A stretch of 64,000 bases of DNA from Hydrogenophilales bacterium 28-61-23. GTDB lineage: Bacteria; Pseudomonadota; Gammaproteobacteria; Burkholderiales; Thiobacillaceae. Below the pieces are notes generated by a model, which was given only the letters and a program-made list of their open reading frames with translations, did not search any database and was not told where the DNA came from. Position 1 is the first letter of the stretch, and each line of letters opens with the position of its first letter. The stretch lies in the NCBI GenBank assembly GCA_002281555.1, contig NCGJ01000002.1, positions 186,001 to 250,000 of the forward strand. The letters are read 5' to 3'. The translations under genes and the position numbers were made by a program. Positions 12,454-23,732 of this stretch are shown piece by piece.

Positions 12454-14118
12454 ATGGATACCCAACGCATTATCGCGTTTATCGTTTTTTCCTTCTCCAT
12501 CCTCCTGTTGTGGGAATCCTGGCAGAACTACAGTGATCCCAAGACAGCAGTGGAAGCCCAGGCAACCAAGCAAAAACAGCCAGCTCAGTCTGCAAATGCT
12601 GAGTTGCCCGTACCTGGCCAAGGACTGAAACCAGTATCCGCAATCGCGGCTGAAAGTCAGGTCGTGCGTGGGGCGCGAGCCAGGGTCGTGACGGATGTGC
12701 TTGATGCTGAAATCGATGCCAACGGCGGTGACCTGCGCAAGCTGGTACTCACCCGTTACCGGAAAAACGAACAGGCCGATCAACCCTTTGTACTGCTGGA
12801 AGAGAAAGCGGGCCGAAATTACTTCGCGCAGATGGGATTCGTTGGCGGCAGCCTGCCCACACATAAAACCGTATTTGAGCTGGTTCCGGGTGAATACCGC
12901 CTGAAAGAGGGCCAGAACGAACTCAAGGTGAGTATCAAAGCAAACGTCGCTGGCGCGGAAGTCCTACGTACCTACACATTTCAACGTGGCAGTTATGTCA
13001 TCGATGTGGATACACGGATCATCAATCGCGGCGAAACGAATATCGAAGGTTTTCCCTATTACCAGATTCTTCGCCATGGTCAGGCGCCAGAGGGAGAGTC
13101 TGCCTTGATGCATACCTATACCGGCCCGGCGATCTACACCGATGCGGGGAAATTCCAGAAAGTTGTATTCGAGGACATCGCCAAAGGCAAGACCGAGTAT
13201 GTAAAGGAGGCCAAGGATGGATGGGTCGGGCTGGTCCAACATCACTTTGCCTCGGCCTGGATGACACGCGACCCCGCTGATGCGAGCCAGCGCCAGTTCT
13301 ATACAGGGGTGGTTGGAAATGATGAATACAGCACAGGCATGATTTTTCCTGTCGTGAAGTTGAATCCAGGACAGGAAAAAGCCGTCTCCATGCGCCTTTA
13401 TGCGGGCCCGCAGGAGCTGGAAAAAATCAAAACTTTAGCGCCAGGGCTGGATTTGGTCGTGGATTACGGTTGGCTGAAAGTGCTGGCCTATCCAATCTTC
13501 GTATTACTGAACTGGATCAACAAGTTAGTCGTCAATTGGGGCTTATCCATCATCCTGTTGACGGTGCTGATCAAGCTGGCGTTCTATCCCTTGTCAGCGG
13601 CCGGCTACAAATCCATGGCCAAGATGCGCAAGCTTGCACCGCGCTTGCAAACGCTCAAGGAACGTCACGGAGACGACCGTCAGAAATTGCATGAAGGGAT
13701 GATGAAAATTTATCAGGAGGAAAAAATCAACCCGATGGGTGGATGCCTGCCCATCCTGGTTCAGATTCCTGTCTTCATTGCGTTGTATTGGGTGCTTATG
13801 GGCGCGGTGGAACTGCGTCAGGCGCCCTTCGCGCTCTGGATACAAGATCTCTCCAAGCCTGATCCTTACTACGTTTTGCCGGTAATCATGGCGATTACAT
13901 CGTTCATCCAGGTCAAGCTTTCGCCTGCTTCACCCGATCCGGTGCAGCAAAAAGTGATGATGGCGATGCCGGTCATCTTCTCGGTCATGTTCCTGTTTTT
14001 CCCCGCGGGTCTGGTGCTTTATTGGTTGGTCAACAACGTGCTTTCGATCCTGCAGCAATGGCGTATCAACAAGGTAATAGAAGCGGGCGGCAAGGCGGCC
14101 AACGACAGCAAGCACTGA
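12454..14118 (+). CDS. yidC: Membrane protein insertase YidC
   Basis: YidC inserts and folds inner-membrane proteins, alone or with SecYEG. The 554-residue product has an N-terminal membrane anchor (RIIAFIVFSFSILLLWES) and a large periplasmic domain (about 55-345) typical of Gram-negative YidC. A conserved five-helix core follows from LGLSIIL-like NWGLSIILLTVLIK onward, with the positively charged cytoplasmic hairpin (MAKMRKLAPRLQTLKERHG) and MGGCLPILVQIPVFIALYW. Its position between rnpA and mnmE is the standard origin-region order. Confidence 0.98.
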   Translation: MDTQRIIAFIVFSFSILLLWESWQNYSDPKTAVEAQATKQKQPAQSANAELPVPGQGLKPVSAIAAESQVVRGARARVVTDVLDAEIDANGGDLRKLVLTRYRKNEQADQPFVLLEEKAGRNYFAQMGFVGGSLPTHKTVFELVPGEYRLKEGQNELKVSIKANVAGAEVLRTYTFQRGSYVIDVDTRIINRGETNIEGFPYYQILRHGQAPEGESALMHTYTGPAIYTDAGKFQKVVFEDIAKGKTEYVKEAKDGWVGLVQHHFASAWMTRDPADASQRQFYTGVVGNDEYSTGMIFPVVKLNPGQEKAVSMRLYAGPQELEKIKTLAPGLDLVVDYGWLKVLAYPIFVLLNWINKLVVNWGLSIILLTVLIKLAFYPLSAAGYKSMAKMRKLAPRLQTLKERHGDDRQKLHEGMMKIYQEEKINPMGGCLPILVQIPVFIALYWVLMGAVELRQAPFALWIQDLSKPDPYYVLPVIMAITSFIQVKLSPASPDPVQQKVMMAMPVIFSVMFLFFPAGLVLYWLVNNVLSILQQWRINKVIEAGGKAANDSKH

Positions 14119-14152
14119 TAATTTGTTTGCACATGGTTAGATGCCGGCTGAC

Positions 14153-15484
14153 ATGAGCGCCAGCGATACCATCGTCGCTATCGCTACCGCTTCCGGGCGG
14201 GGTGGGATTGGAGTCGTGCGAATTTCCGGCCCCGATCTCTCCGCTTACTTGCTTGGATTGACCGGTAAAACGCTGACGCCCAGACATGCCAGCCATGTGC
14301 ATTTTCGGGCTGCCGATGGGGCGGCACTCGACGATGGCATCGCGCTTTATTTTCCTTCGCCCCACTCCTTCACCGGTGAACATGTTCTGGAATTGCAAGG
14401 CCACGGCGGCCCGCAGGTGTTGCAGTTGGTTCTGGAAAGATGCATCCAACTGGGCGCTCGTTTGGCTCAGCCAGGCGAATTCAGCCGGCGCGCATTCCTC
14501 AACGGAAAACTGGACCTGGCTCAGGCCGAGGCAATCGCCGACCTGATAGATGCCGGCAGCCGCGAGGCCGCCCGCTCCGCGTTACGCACCCTGGATGGCG
14601 AGTTTTCGCGCAAGGTCAATGTGCTCCGGGATGGTTTGATTCAACTGCGCATGTTGGTCGAGGCCACCCTGGATTTTCCAGAAGAAGACATCGATTTCCT
14701 CGAACGAGCCGATGCGTGGGGGAAGTTGTCCGGGCTGGAAAGCAGCCTTGAGGCGGTGCTGGCCCAGGCTCGCCAGGGCGCGTTGCTGCGCGAAGGCCTT
14801 AACGTCGTGCTGATCGGCCAGCCCAATGTCGGCAAATCAAGTCTGATGAATCAGCTGGCTGGATACGATGCCGCCATCGTCACGGAATATGCCGGGACCA
14901 CGCGGGACACGCTACGCGAAGCGATCCAGATTGAGGGCATACCGATTCATCTGATTGATACCGCCGGCCTGCGTGAAACGGAAGACCCGGTCGAGCGGCT
15001 GGGAATTGCACGAACCTGGGCGGTTCTCGATAAGGCGGATATCGCGGTATTACTGGTCGACGCGACACACGGTATTGGCGATCAGGAAGCGGAAATTCTG
15101 CGGCGTTTGCCGCAAATCCCGCTTCTAACGGTGCATAACAAGATCGATCTAACCGGTGCTTTGGCCAAGGCAATACCGGATGGGAAAGAAATCTGGTTAT
15201 CAGCCAAAACGGGCGCCGGTATTGAACTTCTGCGTCGAAGATTACTGGAGCTGGCTGGCTGGCATAGCGAAGAAGGCGGCGTATTCATCGCCCGCGCGCG
15301 GCATCTGGCTGCATTGCGGCGGGCGGGTGAGTGTCTTGCAAGGGCGCGTGGCGCGGGCCACCAGTTGGAATTCTTTGCCGAGGAATTGCGTCTGGCTCAG
15401 GATGCTCTTTCCGAAATTACCGGGGAGTTCGGATCCGACGATCTCCTCGGTGTCATCTTCAGCCAGTTTTGCATCGGCAAGTGA
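14153..15484 (+). CDS. mnmE: tRNA modification GTPase MnmE
   Basis: MnmE works with MnmG to install 5-carboxymethylaminomethyl (or aminomethyl) groups on wobble uridine 34 of tRNAs. The roughly 443-residue product has an N-terminal tetrahydrofolate-binding domain (start [19 protein letters not shown]) and a helical domain containing the G domain (P-loop [22 protein letters not shown]). The invariant C-terminal tail FCIGK provides the catalytic cysteine. An ATG four codons earlier at 14141 is possible, but the one at 14153 better matches the family. Unusually, two other genes separate it from mnmG. Confidence 0.97.
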   Translation: MSASDTIVAIATASGRGGIGVVRISGPDLSAYLLGLTGKTLTPRHASHVHFRAADGAALDDGIALYFPSPHSFTGEHVLELQGHGGPQVLQLVLERCIQLGARLAQPGEFSRRAFLNGKLDLAQAEAIADLIDAGSREAARSALRTLDGEFSRKVNVLRDGLIQLRMLVEATLDFPEEDIDFLERADAWGKLSGLESSLEAVLAQARQGALLREGLNVVLIGQPNVGKSSLMNQLAGYDAAIVTEYAGTTRDTLREAIQIEGIPIHLIDTAGLRETEDPVERLGIARTWAVLDKADIAVLLVDATHGIGDQEAEILRRLPQIPLLTVHNKIDLTGALAKAIPDGKEIWLSAKTGAGIELLRRRLLELAGWHSEEGGVFIARARHLAALRRAGECLARARGAGHQLEFFAEELRLAQDALSEITGEFGSDDLLGVIFSQFCIGK

Positions 15485-15489
15485 GCGTC

Positions 15490-15505
15490 TGTTTCACGTG
15501 AAACG
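15490..15505. promoter_or_regulatory. parS: parS site downstream of mnmE
   Basis: TGTTTCACGTGAAACG matches the bacterial parS consensus at 15 of 16 positions, with only the last base changed. It begins 6 bases after the mnmE stop codon and lies about 5.7 kb from the parB gene in this window. This is the normal placement for ParB nucleation sites close to the origin. Confidence 0.85.
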
Positions 15506-15526
15506 CCCACACAGTCCTTTTGGTTT

Positions 15527-15883
15527 TTACAACAGAACCCAACTGCCTGGGTCCGTGCCGCAGAGTTCGGATCTGTTGCCAGTGAAACTGAATGCTTCCG
15601 GGCTGGTGCTTTCAATGACGGTTCCGCATAGATGGCTCAGGTGCCAGCGGATGCCGGCGAGAAATATCAATTCATCCAGTACCTCGATGGGAAACCCCAT
15701 TCGGTCGCCACGATCATCCAGCAGCAGGCTATCGATGTAAGCATCGATTTCCCCGCCGGCCCAAAGAGCGCAGATCTCGCCCGAAATACGCGGGAAAGCT
15801 TTTTCGATTGCGGACGCTTCATTCCTGGCATTGCTGTGGGGAGTGCGTAGGCTGGTAGTGCTATAGACGGTGTTGGTGAGCAT
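15527..15883 (-). CDS. Conserved hypothetical protein
   Basis: The 118-residue protein has no recognised domain, transmembrane segment or signal peptide. It contains acidic and hydrophobic stretches such as AYIDSLLLDDRGDRMGFP and a C-terminal half rich in helix-forming residues (EVLDELIFLAGIRWHLSH). The ATG at 15883 is preferred to a TTG four codons upstream because GGAG lies 6 bases before it. It runs against mnmE and the ABC transporter gene. Codon use looks like a real gene, but function is unknown. Confidence 0.65.
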   Translation of the reverse strand: MLTNTVYSTTSLRTPHSNARNEASAIEKAFPRISGEICALWAGGEIDAYIDSLLLDDRGDRMGFPIEVLDELIFLAGIRWHLSHLCGTVIESTSPEAFSFTGNRSELCGTDPGSWVLL

Positions 15884-16042
15884 GATCAGCTCCAAGGTTT
15901 GCTGTTACCTTAACTAGCAATCCGCGCGCCAACTTCGCCGGAATAATTAATTGTTACAAAACAAATGGTTACGTTTATTACTGAAGTTCTTGCTTAGTGT
16001 GTGGATGCATGCTGACCTGAAGCCGACAGGTGTGATGAAATC

Positions 16043-17836
16043 ATGACGAATAATCAAACAGGACCGACGGCACTGACTTGGCGTGCAATATTCGCCGAGC
16101 TGGGCCGACATCGCCGCGCATTGATACGCGGCAACTTCATTGCCTTCCTTGCGGTTGCCTGCGCCGTTCCGGTACCGCTTTTCCTGCCGGTGTTGGTGGA
16201 TGAGGTGCTGCTGAATCGTCCGGGCGGGTTTATTGAATTCTTCTCGCCCTGGTTTCCGGCGGCTTGGCATGGCCCGCTATTATTCATATTGGTAGCGCTG
16301 ACGCTGACTTTGGGGTTGAGGTTGGCCTCTATCCTGCTAAATGTTTGGCAGTCACGCACCTTCTCCCTCATTTCCAAAGAGGTGGTTTATCGCATACGCG
16401 AGCGAATGCTGACTCGATTGTCGAAGATTGCTTTGTCGGAATACGAAACCTTGGGGTCGGGTCGAACCACATCGCATTTCGTCACCGATGTGAACGCGGT
16501 GGACACCTTTTTAGGTGCGTCGATTTCCGGTCTTCTAGTTGCATTGCTTTCCCTTGTCGGCGTGGCCGGTGTTTTGCTCTGGATGAATTGGCGCTTTGCG
16601 CTGTTCGTTCTTGTGCTGAATCCGTTGGTTATCGGCTTTTCAACCCGCCTCGGCAAAAAGGTCAAGGAGCTCAAGAAGCGGGAAAACAGCGCTTTCGAGC
16701 TATTCCAGGAGGCCCTGAGCGAAACCCTGGATGCACTCAACCAAATCCGTGTGATGAATCGCGAGGCGTATTACCTTGGGCGTGTTCGGGACAAGGCGGC
16801 AAATATCCGCCAACACGCGGCAGCCTACGCCTGGAAATCGGATGCCATGAATAGGGTTTCCTTTTTCATTTTTCTGGCCGGTTTTGACGCGTTCCGCGCC
16901 GGAGCCATGTTGATGGTTGTTTTCTCCGATCTGACTATCGGCCAGATGCTGGCGGTATTCGGTTATCTCTGGTTCATGATGTCGCCAGTGCAGGAGATCA
17001 TCAATATCCAATACTCATGGTATGCGGCAAATGCGGCGCTCGCGCGCATCAATGGCTTGTTGGCGTTGAAGCCCGCGCAAGCGGGTGAAAGCAAAATCGA
17101 TCCTTTCTCCGGATCGGAATCCATTGGGCTGGAACTCGAGGATGTGAGTTTTTCCTATGGCGAGGGCGACGCGGTTTTGGATGGCGTCAATCTGCTCATA
17201 GCGCCAGGCGAGAAGGTCGCACTGGTTGGGGCATCCGGCGGCGGGAAGTCCACTTTGGTGCAAGCGCTGCTTGGGTTGTATCCGCTACGAAGCGGCTTGA
17301 TTCGATATGGCGGCGTCGAGGTCGCCGATATTGGCTGGGACAAGGTGAGAGAAAACGTCGGGGTGGTTTTGCAGCACCCGGTTTTGTTTAACGCCTCGGT
17401 GCGCGAAAACCTGACCTTGGGTCGTGAATACGCCGATTCAGAGCTATGGTTTGCTCTTGAAGTGGCGCAATTGAAAGATTTCGTCTCCGATCTCGCGCTG
17501 GGGTTGGATAGCGTTGTCGGCAAGAATGGCGTGCGCTTATCCGGTGGCCAGCGGCAGCGTCTGGCTGTTGCGCGTGTTGTTTTGGGGCGTCCGCGCGTGG
17601 TGATTCTGGATGAGGCGACATCGGCCCTGGATAGCGCGACGGAACGAGAGCTTCATCGAGCGATGGCCGATTTTCTGGAAAATCGGACCACGTTAATCAT
17701 CGCCCATCGCCTTTCAGCGGTGCGTCAGGCCGATCGCATCCTAGTGTTCGAAAATGGCCGTATTGTCGAAGAAGGCGCGCACGACAGCCTTATGCGGCGG
17801 GGCGGCCTGTATCACCAGCTTTATGCGCATGCCTGA
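16043..17836 (+). CDS. ABC transporter, fused permease/ATPase (exporter type)
   Basis: The 597-residue half-transporter combines a six-helix membrane domain (about 1-320) with a C-terminal ATPase. The ATPase shows Walker A GASGGGKST, signature LSGGQRQRLAVARVVL, Walker B VVILDEATSALD and the H-loop in IIAHRLSAV. It would function as a homodimeric exporter of lipid, peptide or drug type. The substrate cannot be inferred; no peptidase domain is present. It lies between mnmE and mnmG, an uncommon location, and a perfect parS site follows its stop codon by 4 bases. Confidence 0.92.
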   Translation: MTNNQTGPTALTWRAIFAELGRHRRALIRGNFIAFLAVACAVPVPLFLPVLVDEVLLNRPGGFIEFFSPWFPAAWHGPLLFILVALTLTLGLRLASILLNVWQSRTFSLISKEVVYRIRERMLTRLSKIALSEYETLGSGRTTSHFVTDVNAVDTFLGASISGLLVALLSLVGVAGVLLWMNWRFALFVLVLNPLVIGFSTRLGKKVKELKKRENSAFELFQEALSETLDALNQIRVMNREAYYLGRVRDKAANIRQHAAAYAWKSDAMNRVSFFIFLAGFDAFRAGAMLMVVFSDLTIGQMLAVFGYLWFMMSPVQEIINIQYSWYAANAALARINGLLALKPAQAGESKIDPFSGSESIGLELEDVSFSYGEGDAVLDGVNLLIAPGEKVALVGASGGGKSTLVQALLGLYPLRSGLIRYGGVEVADIGWDKVRENVGVVLQHPVLFNASVRENLTLGREYADSELWFALEVAQLKDFVSDLALGLDSVVGKNGVRLSGGQRQRLAVARVVLGRPRVVILDEATSALDSATERELHRAMADFLENRTTLIIAHRLSAVRQADRILVFENGRIVEEGAHDSLMRRGGLYHQLYAHA

Positions 17837-17840
17837 GATA

Positions 17841-17856
17841 TGTTTCACGTGAAACA
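17841..17856. promoter_or_regulatory. parS: Perfect parS site upstream of mnmG
   Basis: TGTTTCACGTGAAACA is identical to the canonical 16-base parS palindrome bound by chromosomal ParB. It lies in the 91-base gap between the ABC transporter and mnmG, about 3.4 kb from parB. Confidence 0.93.
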
Positions 17857-17927
17857 CGACATGAAAGCCCGGTCTGCTTGGCGTAGAATGCGCCGCCTGT
17901 CAGACCGCCATAAGCGCCAATAAGACC

Positions 17928-19835
17928 ATGATTTTCCCGGATATTTTTGAAGTCATCGTGGTGGGCGGCGGCCACGCTGGATGCGAGGCCGCTCTCGCCG
18001 CGGCGCGCATGGGTGCGAAAACCTTGCTGCTTACGCACAACATCGAAACGCTGGGCGCGATGTCGTGCAACCCTTCGATCGGCGGTATCGGCAAAGGGCA
18101 TCTGGTCAAAGAAGTCGATGCGCTGGGCGGCGCGATGGCGATCGCCACCGATGAGGCGGGCATCCAGTTTCGTATCTTGAATTCATCCAAGGGCCCGGCG
18201 GTGCGCGCCACGCGCGCCCAGGCTGACCGTATTCTCTACAAACAGGCCATCCGCGGCCGCCTTGAAAATCAGGCGAACCTCACCTTGTTTCAGCAGGCCG
18301 TGGATGATTTGATCCTGGATGGCGACCGGATAGCCGGTGTACGCACGCAGCTCGGCGTCGTATTCAAGGCGCGGGCGGTGGTGCTGACCACCGGAACCTT
18401 TCTGGCCGGGCTGGTTCATGTCGGTCTGGAAAACTTCCAGGCGGGTCGGATGGGCGATCCGCCCTCGGTCTCGCTGGCGGCGCGTCTGCGCGAACTGAAT
18501 TTGCCCGTTGGCCGGCTCAAGACCGGCACGCCGCCACGCATCGACGGGCGCAGCATCGATTTTTCCTTGATGCAGGAGCAGCCCGGCGATGATCCGGCGC
18601 CGCTGTTCTCGTTCATGGGACGGCGCGAGATGCATCCGCGGCAGTTGCCGTGCTGGATTACCTCCACCAACGAGCGGACGCATGAAATCATTCGCCAGGG
18701 GCTGGACAGGTCGCCTCTTTATACAGGCGTCATCGAAGGCGTCGGGCCGCGCTATTGCCCGTCGATTGAAGACAAGATTTCGCGTTTTGCCGACAAGACC
18801 GGGCATAACGTGTTCCTGGAACCGGAAGGCCTGACCACGCACGAGTTTTATCCGAACGGAATCTCCACCAGTCTTCCATTCGATGTGCAGCTGAATCTGG
18901 TGCGCTCGATACGTGGTCTGGAAAAAGCACACCTGCTACGCCCCGGCTACGCCATCGAGTATGACTATTACGACCCGCGCGGCCTGAAGCCGAGCCTGGA
19001 AACAAAAGCCCTATCCGGTTTGTTTTTTGCCGGCCAGATCAATGGCACTACCGGTTATGAGGAAGCGGCGGCTCAGGGGCTGTTGGCGGGACTGAACGCG
19101 GGTTTGCATGTCAGGGAGGAGTCGGCCTGGTGGCCGCGCCGAGATCAGGCTTACCTTGGCGTGATGGTCGACGATTTGACGACGCGCGGCGTGCTTGAGC
19201 CATACCGGATGTTTACCAGCCGCGCCGAGTATCGGCTTTCCTTGCGCGAAGACAATGCCGATCAACGCCTGACTGAAAGCGGTAGGCGCATGGGTTTGGT
19301 CTGGGATGCCCAGTGGCGGCGTTTTGAGGCCAAACGGGAGGCGATGGCGCTTGAAATAGAGCGCCTCAAGTCAACCTGGGTTAATCCGAATATTCTGGCG
19401 GATGAGGAGGCGCGGCGAGTCCTGGGCAAATCCATAGAGCGTGAATACTGTTTGTTCGATTTGCTCCGTCGCCCGGAGGTGTCCTACACCAGTATCTTGA
19501 GTCTGCCAGGCGCGGGGCCGGGTTTGCGGGATATTGAGGCGGCTGAGCAGGTTGAAATCGAAGCCAAATACGCGGGCTATGTGAATCGGCAGCTAGAGGA
19601 AATTGAGCGCCAACGTGGCCAGGAGAATCAAGCGCTGCCGCTGGATTTTGACTACATGAGCCTGGGCAGCCTCTCCATCGAGGTGCGCCAGAAGCTTAAT
19701 CAGGTTCGTCCCGCCACCTTGGGCCAGGCTTCGCGCATGGCTGGCGTGACGCCCGCGGCGATATCGGTTTTGATGGTCTATCTGAAGCGCGGCGATCTGG
19801 GCGAACGATCCGAGCGGATCGGGGAGCCGGTGTGA
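17928..19835 (+). CDS. mnmG: tRNA uridine-5-carboxymethylaminomethyl modification enzyme MnmG
   Basis: MnmG (GidA) is the FAD/NADH-binding partner of MnmE in wobble-uridine modification. The 635-residue product begins with the dinucleotide-binding motif [12 protein letters not shown] (about 9-20). It contains the family signatures [12 protein letters not shown] and [20 protein letters not shown], and a C-terminal helical MnmE-binding domain. Length is normal. It overlaps the rsmG start by 4 bases, so mnmG-rsmG-parA-parB form a tightly coupled operon. Confidence 0.98.
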   Translation: MIFPDIFEVIVVGGGHAGCEAALAAARMGAKTLLLTHNIETLGAMSCNPSIGGIGKGHLVKEVDALGGAMAIATDEAGIQFRILNSSKGPAVRATRAQADRILYKQAIRGRLENQANLTLFQQAVDDLILDGDRIAGVRTQLGVVFKARAVVLTTGTFLAGLVHVGLENFQAGRMGDPPSVSLAARLRELNLPVGRLKTGTPPRIDGRSIDFSLMQEQPGDDPAPLFSFMGRREMHPRQLPCWITSTNERTHEIIRQGLDRSPLYTGVIEGVGPRYCPSIEDKISRFADKTGHNVFLEPEGLTTHEFYPNGISTSLPFDVQLNLVRSIRGLEKAHLLRPGYAIEYDYYDPRGLKPSLETKALSGLFFAGQINGTTGYEEAAAQGLLAGLNAGLHVREESAWWPRRDQAYLGVMVDDLTTRGVLEPYRMFTSRAEYRLSLREDNADQRLTESGRRMGLVWDAQWRRFEAKREAMALEIERLKSTWVNPNILADEEARRVLGKSIEREYCLFDLLRRPEVSYTSILSLPGAGPGLRDIEAAEQVEIEAKYAGYVNRQLEEIERQRGQENQALPLDFDYMSLGSLSIEVRQKLNQVRPATLGQASRMAGVTPAAISVLMVYLKRGDLGERSERIGEPV

Positions 19836-20452
19836 ATCTGTCCGACTCTCTCGATGCCGGTTTGGCGGGCTTGCGGCTTGATTTGTCGGAGCAGCAAAAA
19901 ACCACGCTATTGAGTTATCTGTCTCTGCTTGGAAAATGGAACAAGACTTATAACCTGACCGCGATTCACGACCCGGAACGCATGCTGACGCACCATATCC
20001 TGGATAGTTTGGCGATAGCCCCGTATGTTGCCGACGGCGCGCTGCTCGACGTGGGAAGCGGCGGTGGCTTTCCGGGTATCCCCCTGGCGATAGCGCGACC
20101 GGAGCTTGCCGTAACGGTGATGGACGCAAGCCAGAAAAAATGCGGTTTCATGCGGCAGGTGGCAATCGAGTTGCGGCTGGTTAATGTTTCTGTCCTGCAT
20201 GCGCGCGTCGAGTCCTATCAAGCGCCGCAAAAATTTACCCAGATCGTTTCGCGCGCCTTTTCCGATCTATCAGAGTTTGTCCGTTTAAGCGCGCATTTGC
20301 TGGCGCCGGGCGGAAACTGGCTGGCGATGAAGGGCGTGCATCCGCATGAAGAGATCGCTCGATTGAAGGCGGCGCGTGTTGTGCGGGATTTGCCGCTGCA
20401 TGTCCCGGGGCTTGATGCCGAACGGAGCTTGATCATAATGGAACTCGCCTGA
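19832..20452 (+). CDS. rsmG: 16S rRNA (guanine527-N7)-methyltransferase RsmG
   Basis: RsmG (GidB) methylates G527 of 16S rRNA using S-adenosylmethionine; its loss gives low-level streptomycin resistance in other bacteria. The 206-residue product has the SAM-binding motif [17 protein letters not shown] (about 67-83), preceded by the conserved [17 protein letters not shown] segment. It starts at a GTG that overlaps the mnmG stop by 4 bases. Its own stop overlaps the parA start (TGATG), which implies translational coupling. Confidence 0.97.
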   Translation: MNLSDSLDAGLAGLRLDLSEQQKTTLLSYLSLLGKWNKTYNLTAIHDPERMLTHHILDSLAIAPYVADGALLDVGSGGGFPGIPLAIARPELAVTVMDASQKKCGFMRQVAIELRLVNVSVLHARVESYQAPQKFTQIVSRAFSDLSEFVRLSAHLLAPGGNWLAMKGVHPHEEIARLKAARVVRDLPLHVPGLDAERSLIIMELA

Positions 20453-21249
20453 TGGCTCGTATTCTTGCAATTACCAATCAAAAAGGCGGGGTTGGAAAAA
20501 CCACGACCGCTGTCAATCTGGCCGCCAGTCTGGCGAGTCTCGGCAAAAAGGTGCTGTTGGTCGATCTGGACCCGCAAGGCAATGCAACCACGGGCAGTGG
20601 GGCCGAGAAGCAGGGGCTGGCCAAGACCGTGTATCACCTCCTGCTGGGAACGGATGGCTACGAGGCTGTGCGTCTGCGCTCCGAATCGGGCGGTTTCGAT
20701 CTGCTGCCGGCGAACCGCGATCTGGCTGGCGCGGAGGTTGAACTGGTCGAGCAAAAGCAGCGCGAATACAGGCTCAAACAGGCTTTGGACAAGGCCTCCG
20801 ATGCATACGACTTCATTTTGATCGATTGCCCGCCCGCCTTGAATTTGTTGACGGTTAACGCGCTGACTTGCGCGCACTCGGTGTTGATTCCGATGCAGTG
20901 CGAATATTTCGCCATTGAAGGCCTGGCCGATCTGGTCAATACCATCAAGAAAATCAAGGCGCGACTGAATCCGGGCCTGGTCATCGATGGCGTGGTGCGC
21001 GTGATGTTCGACAACCGCAATACCCTAGCTCAGCATGTATCCGATCAACTCAAGGCACACTTTGGCGCCAAGGTGTTCGATACCGTTGTGCCGCGCAACG
21101 TACGCCTGGCGGAAGCGCCGAGTCATGGCCTGGCGGTCTTGCAATACGACCGTGTTTCGAAGGGCGCGCAGGCTTATTTGCAGATGGCGCGCGAGCTGAT
21201 TGCAAAGCGGGATGCCGAGATTGGCAAAGAGGGGGTAAGACGTGGCTAG
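20452..21249 (+). CDS. parA: Chromosome partitioning ATPase ParA
   Basis: ParA (Soj) is a deviant-Walker ATPase that drives segregation of ParB-parS complexes. The 265-residue product begins ARILAITNQKGGVGKTTTAV, with the KGGVGKT P-loop containing the signature lysine. It continues with Walker A' DLDPQGNATTG and Walker B FILIDCPPALN. It lacks the N-terminal helix-turn-helix of plasmid ParAs. It is followed by an overlapping parB, with cognate parS sites nearby, so it is the chromosomal segregation ATPase. Confidence 0.97.
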   Translation: MARILAITNQKGGVGKTTTAVNLAASLASLGKKVLLVDLDPQGNATTGSGAEKQGLAKTVYHLLLGTDGYEAVRLRSESGGFDLLPANRDLAGAEVELVEQKQREYRLKQALDKASDAYDFILIDCPPALNLLTVNALTCAHSVLIPMQCEYFAIEGLADLVNTIKKIKARLNPGLVIDGVVRVMFDNRNTLAQHVSDQLKAHFGAKVFDTVVPRNVRLAEAPSHGLAVLQYDRVSKGAQAYLQMARELIAKRDAEIGKEGVRRG

Positions 21250-22078
21250 ATTGAAAGGATTGGGGCGTGGTCTTGATGCCCTGCTGGGCGAGGGCGATAC
21301 CAATGATGGCGAGCGTTTGCTGACTCTGCCGGTTGAAAGTCTGGTGCCCGGTAAATATCAGCCGCGAACTCACATGGACGAAACCGCGCTCGGCGACCTG
21401 GCATCTTCAATCAAGTCGCAAGGGCTTATGCAGCCGATACTGGCGCGGGCGATACCCGGCGGGCTATTCGAAATCATTGCCGGTGAACGGCGCTGGCGGG
21501 CCAGTCAGCTTGCCGGGTTGAAAGAAGTCCCGGTATTGGTTCGCGTTGTCGAGGACGAGGCCGCCCTGAAAATGGCGCTGATTGAAAACATTCAGCGCGA
21601 GAATTTGAATCCGCTTGAGGAGGCGCAAGGAATACATCGCTTGATCAAGGAATTCACCATGACGCACCAGGTGGCGGCGGAATCCGTCGGACGATCGCGT
21701 GTCGCCGTGTCGAATTTATTGCGTTTGCTTAATCTCGCCAAGCCCGTGCAAGCCATGCTGATGAAGGGGGATCTGGATATGGGCCATGCGCGGGCGCTGC
21801 TCGCGCTCACCCATGCCAAGCAGGTCGATGCCGCGCATGAGGTGGTGAAAAAAGGTATGTCAGTACGAGATGCCGAGCGCTTGGCTTTGCGCATCGCCAA
21901 ACCTGTTGATCTAGCCTCGGCGCCGAAGGATCGTGATGTGGCGAGACTTGAAGAAGAGTTAGCCGAGCGCTTGGGCGCTAGCGTGAAAGTAGCGGCCAAC
22001 AGGCGGGGCGCTGGACGGCTGTCGATCCACTTCGACAGTCTTGATCAATTGGAAGAGATACTGCGCCGCATCAAGTGA
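21242..22078 (+). CDS. parB: Chromosome partitioning protein ParB
   Basis: ParB (Spo0J) is a CTP-dependent clamp that loads at parS and spreads. The 278-residue product has an N-terminal ParA-contact stretch (LGRGLDALLG) and the CTPase/N-engagement domain, including GERRWRASQLAG and ENIQRENLNPLEEA. A helix-turn-helix follows (about 145-185, VGRSRVAVSNLLRLLNL), then a C-terminal dimerisation domain ending IHFDSLDQLEEILRRIK. It starts at a GTG overlapping parA by 8 bases. Its likely targets are the parS sites at 15490 and 17841. Confidence 0.97.
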   Translation: MARLKGLGRGLDALLGEGDTNDGERLLTLPVESLVPGKYQPRTHMDETALGDLASSIKSQGLMQPILARAIPGGLFEIIAGERRWRASQLAGLKEVPVLVRVVEDEAALKMALIENIQRENLNPLEEAQGIHRLIKEFTMTHQVAAESVGRSRVAVSNLLRLLNLAKPVQAMLMKGDLDMGHARALLALTHAKQVDAAHEVVKKGMSVRDAERLALRIAKPVDLASAPKDRDVARLEEELAERLGASVKVAANRRGAGRLSIHFDSLDQLEEILRRIK

Positions 22079-22133
22079 ATAAGCACTTGGCTCCTAATGA
22101 CGCGGGACGTGAATTCATCAAACTCATTGATGG

Positions 22134-22161
22134 TTGCATTAGCCCCACTAATTCATATATT
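22134..22161 (+). promoter_or_regulatory. Possible promoter of the atp operon
   Basis: TTGCAT (22134-22139), a 16-base spacer and TATATT (22156-22161) lie just before atpI in an AT-rich 94-base gap after parB. This gap is the only obvious place for the ATP synthase promoter. The match is moderate and the -10 box lies only 12 bases before the atpI start, which would give a very short leader. Confidence 0.35.
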
Positions 22162-22172
22162 ATCTTCCGCTA

Positions 22173-22529
22173 ATGTTTTTCGCTCTGTTGATGCAGGCAA
22201 TTGCAATTGTGTCTGTCACGGCAAGCAGTTGGCTGTTGATGGACGCGACATTTGCTCAGGCTATTGGTTACGGTACAGTTGTAGCATTGGTCAATTCGGG
22301 CATGCTTGTGAGGCGCTGGTACGTTGGGCTTTACGACTATCATTGCGATGCGCCGCGCCATTTAAAGTCATTCCACCGTTCCAGTATGGAGCGGTTTTTT
22401 GTTGTCGGAATTTTGTTGGCATTGGGTTTGGCGGTATTCAAGCTGATGCCATCGGCGATGTTGTTGGGTTTTATAGTGGGACAGTTGGCCTGGATTGTTG
22501 CGAACATTCTTGCGCGGCGATTGTTCTGA
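22173..22529 (+). CDS. atpI: ATP synthase subunit I
   Basis: AtpI is a small, poorly conserved membrane protein that assists assembly of the Fo c-ring. The 118-residue product has four hydrophobic helices and the charged cytoplasmic region RRWYVGLYDYHCDAPRHL between helices 2 and 3. Identification rests mainly on size, topology and position as the first gene of the complete ATP synthase operon, 53 bases before atpB. Confidence 0.85.
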   Translation: MFFALLMQAIAIVSVTASSWLLMDATFAQAIGYGTVVALVNSGMLVRRWYVGLYDYHCDAPRHLKSFHRSSMERFFVVGILLALGLAVFKLMPSAMLLGFIVGQLAWIVANILARRLF

Positions 22530-22540
22530 ATATGGATTGA

Positions 22541-23425
<885 letters not shown>

Positions 23426-23443
23426 AATTTTTTGACTTGTTGA

Positions 23444-23698
<255 letters not shown>

Positions 23699-23732
23699 TC
23701 ACCAACCGCAATAACCCGCAAGAGGAGCGGTC

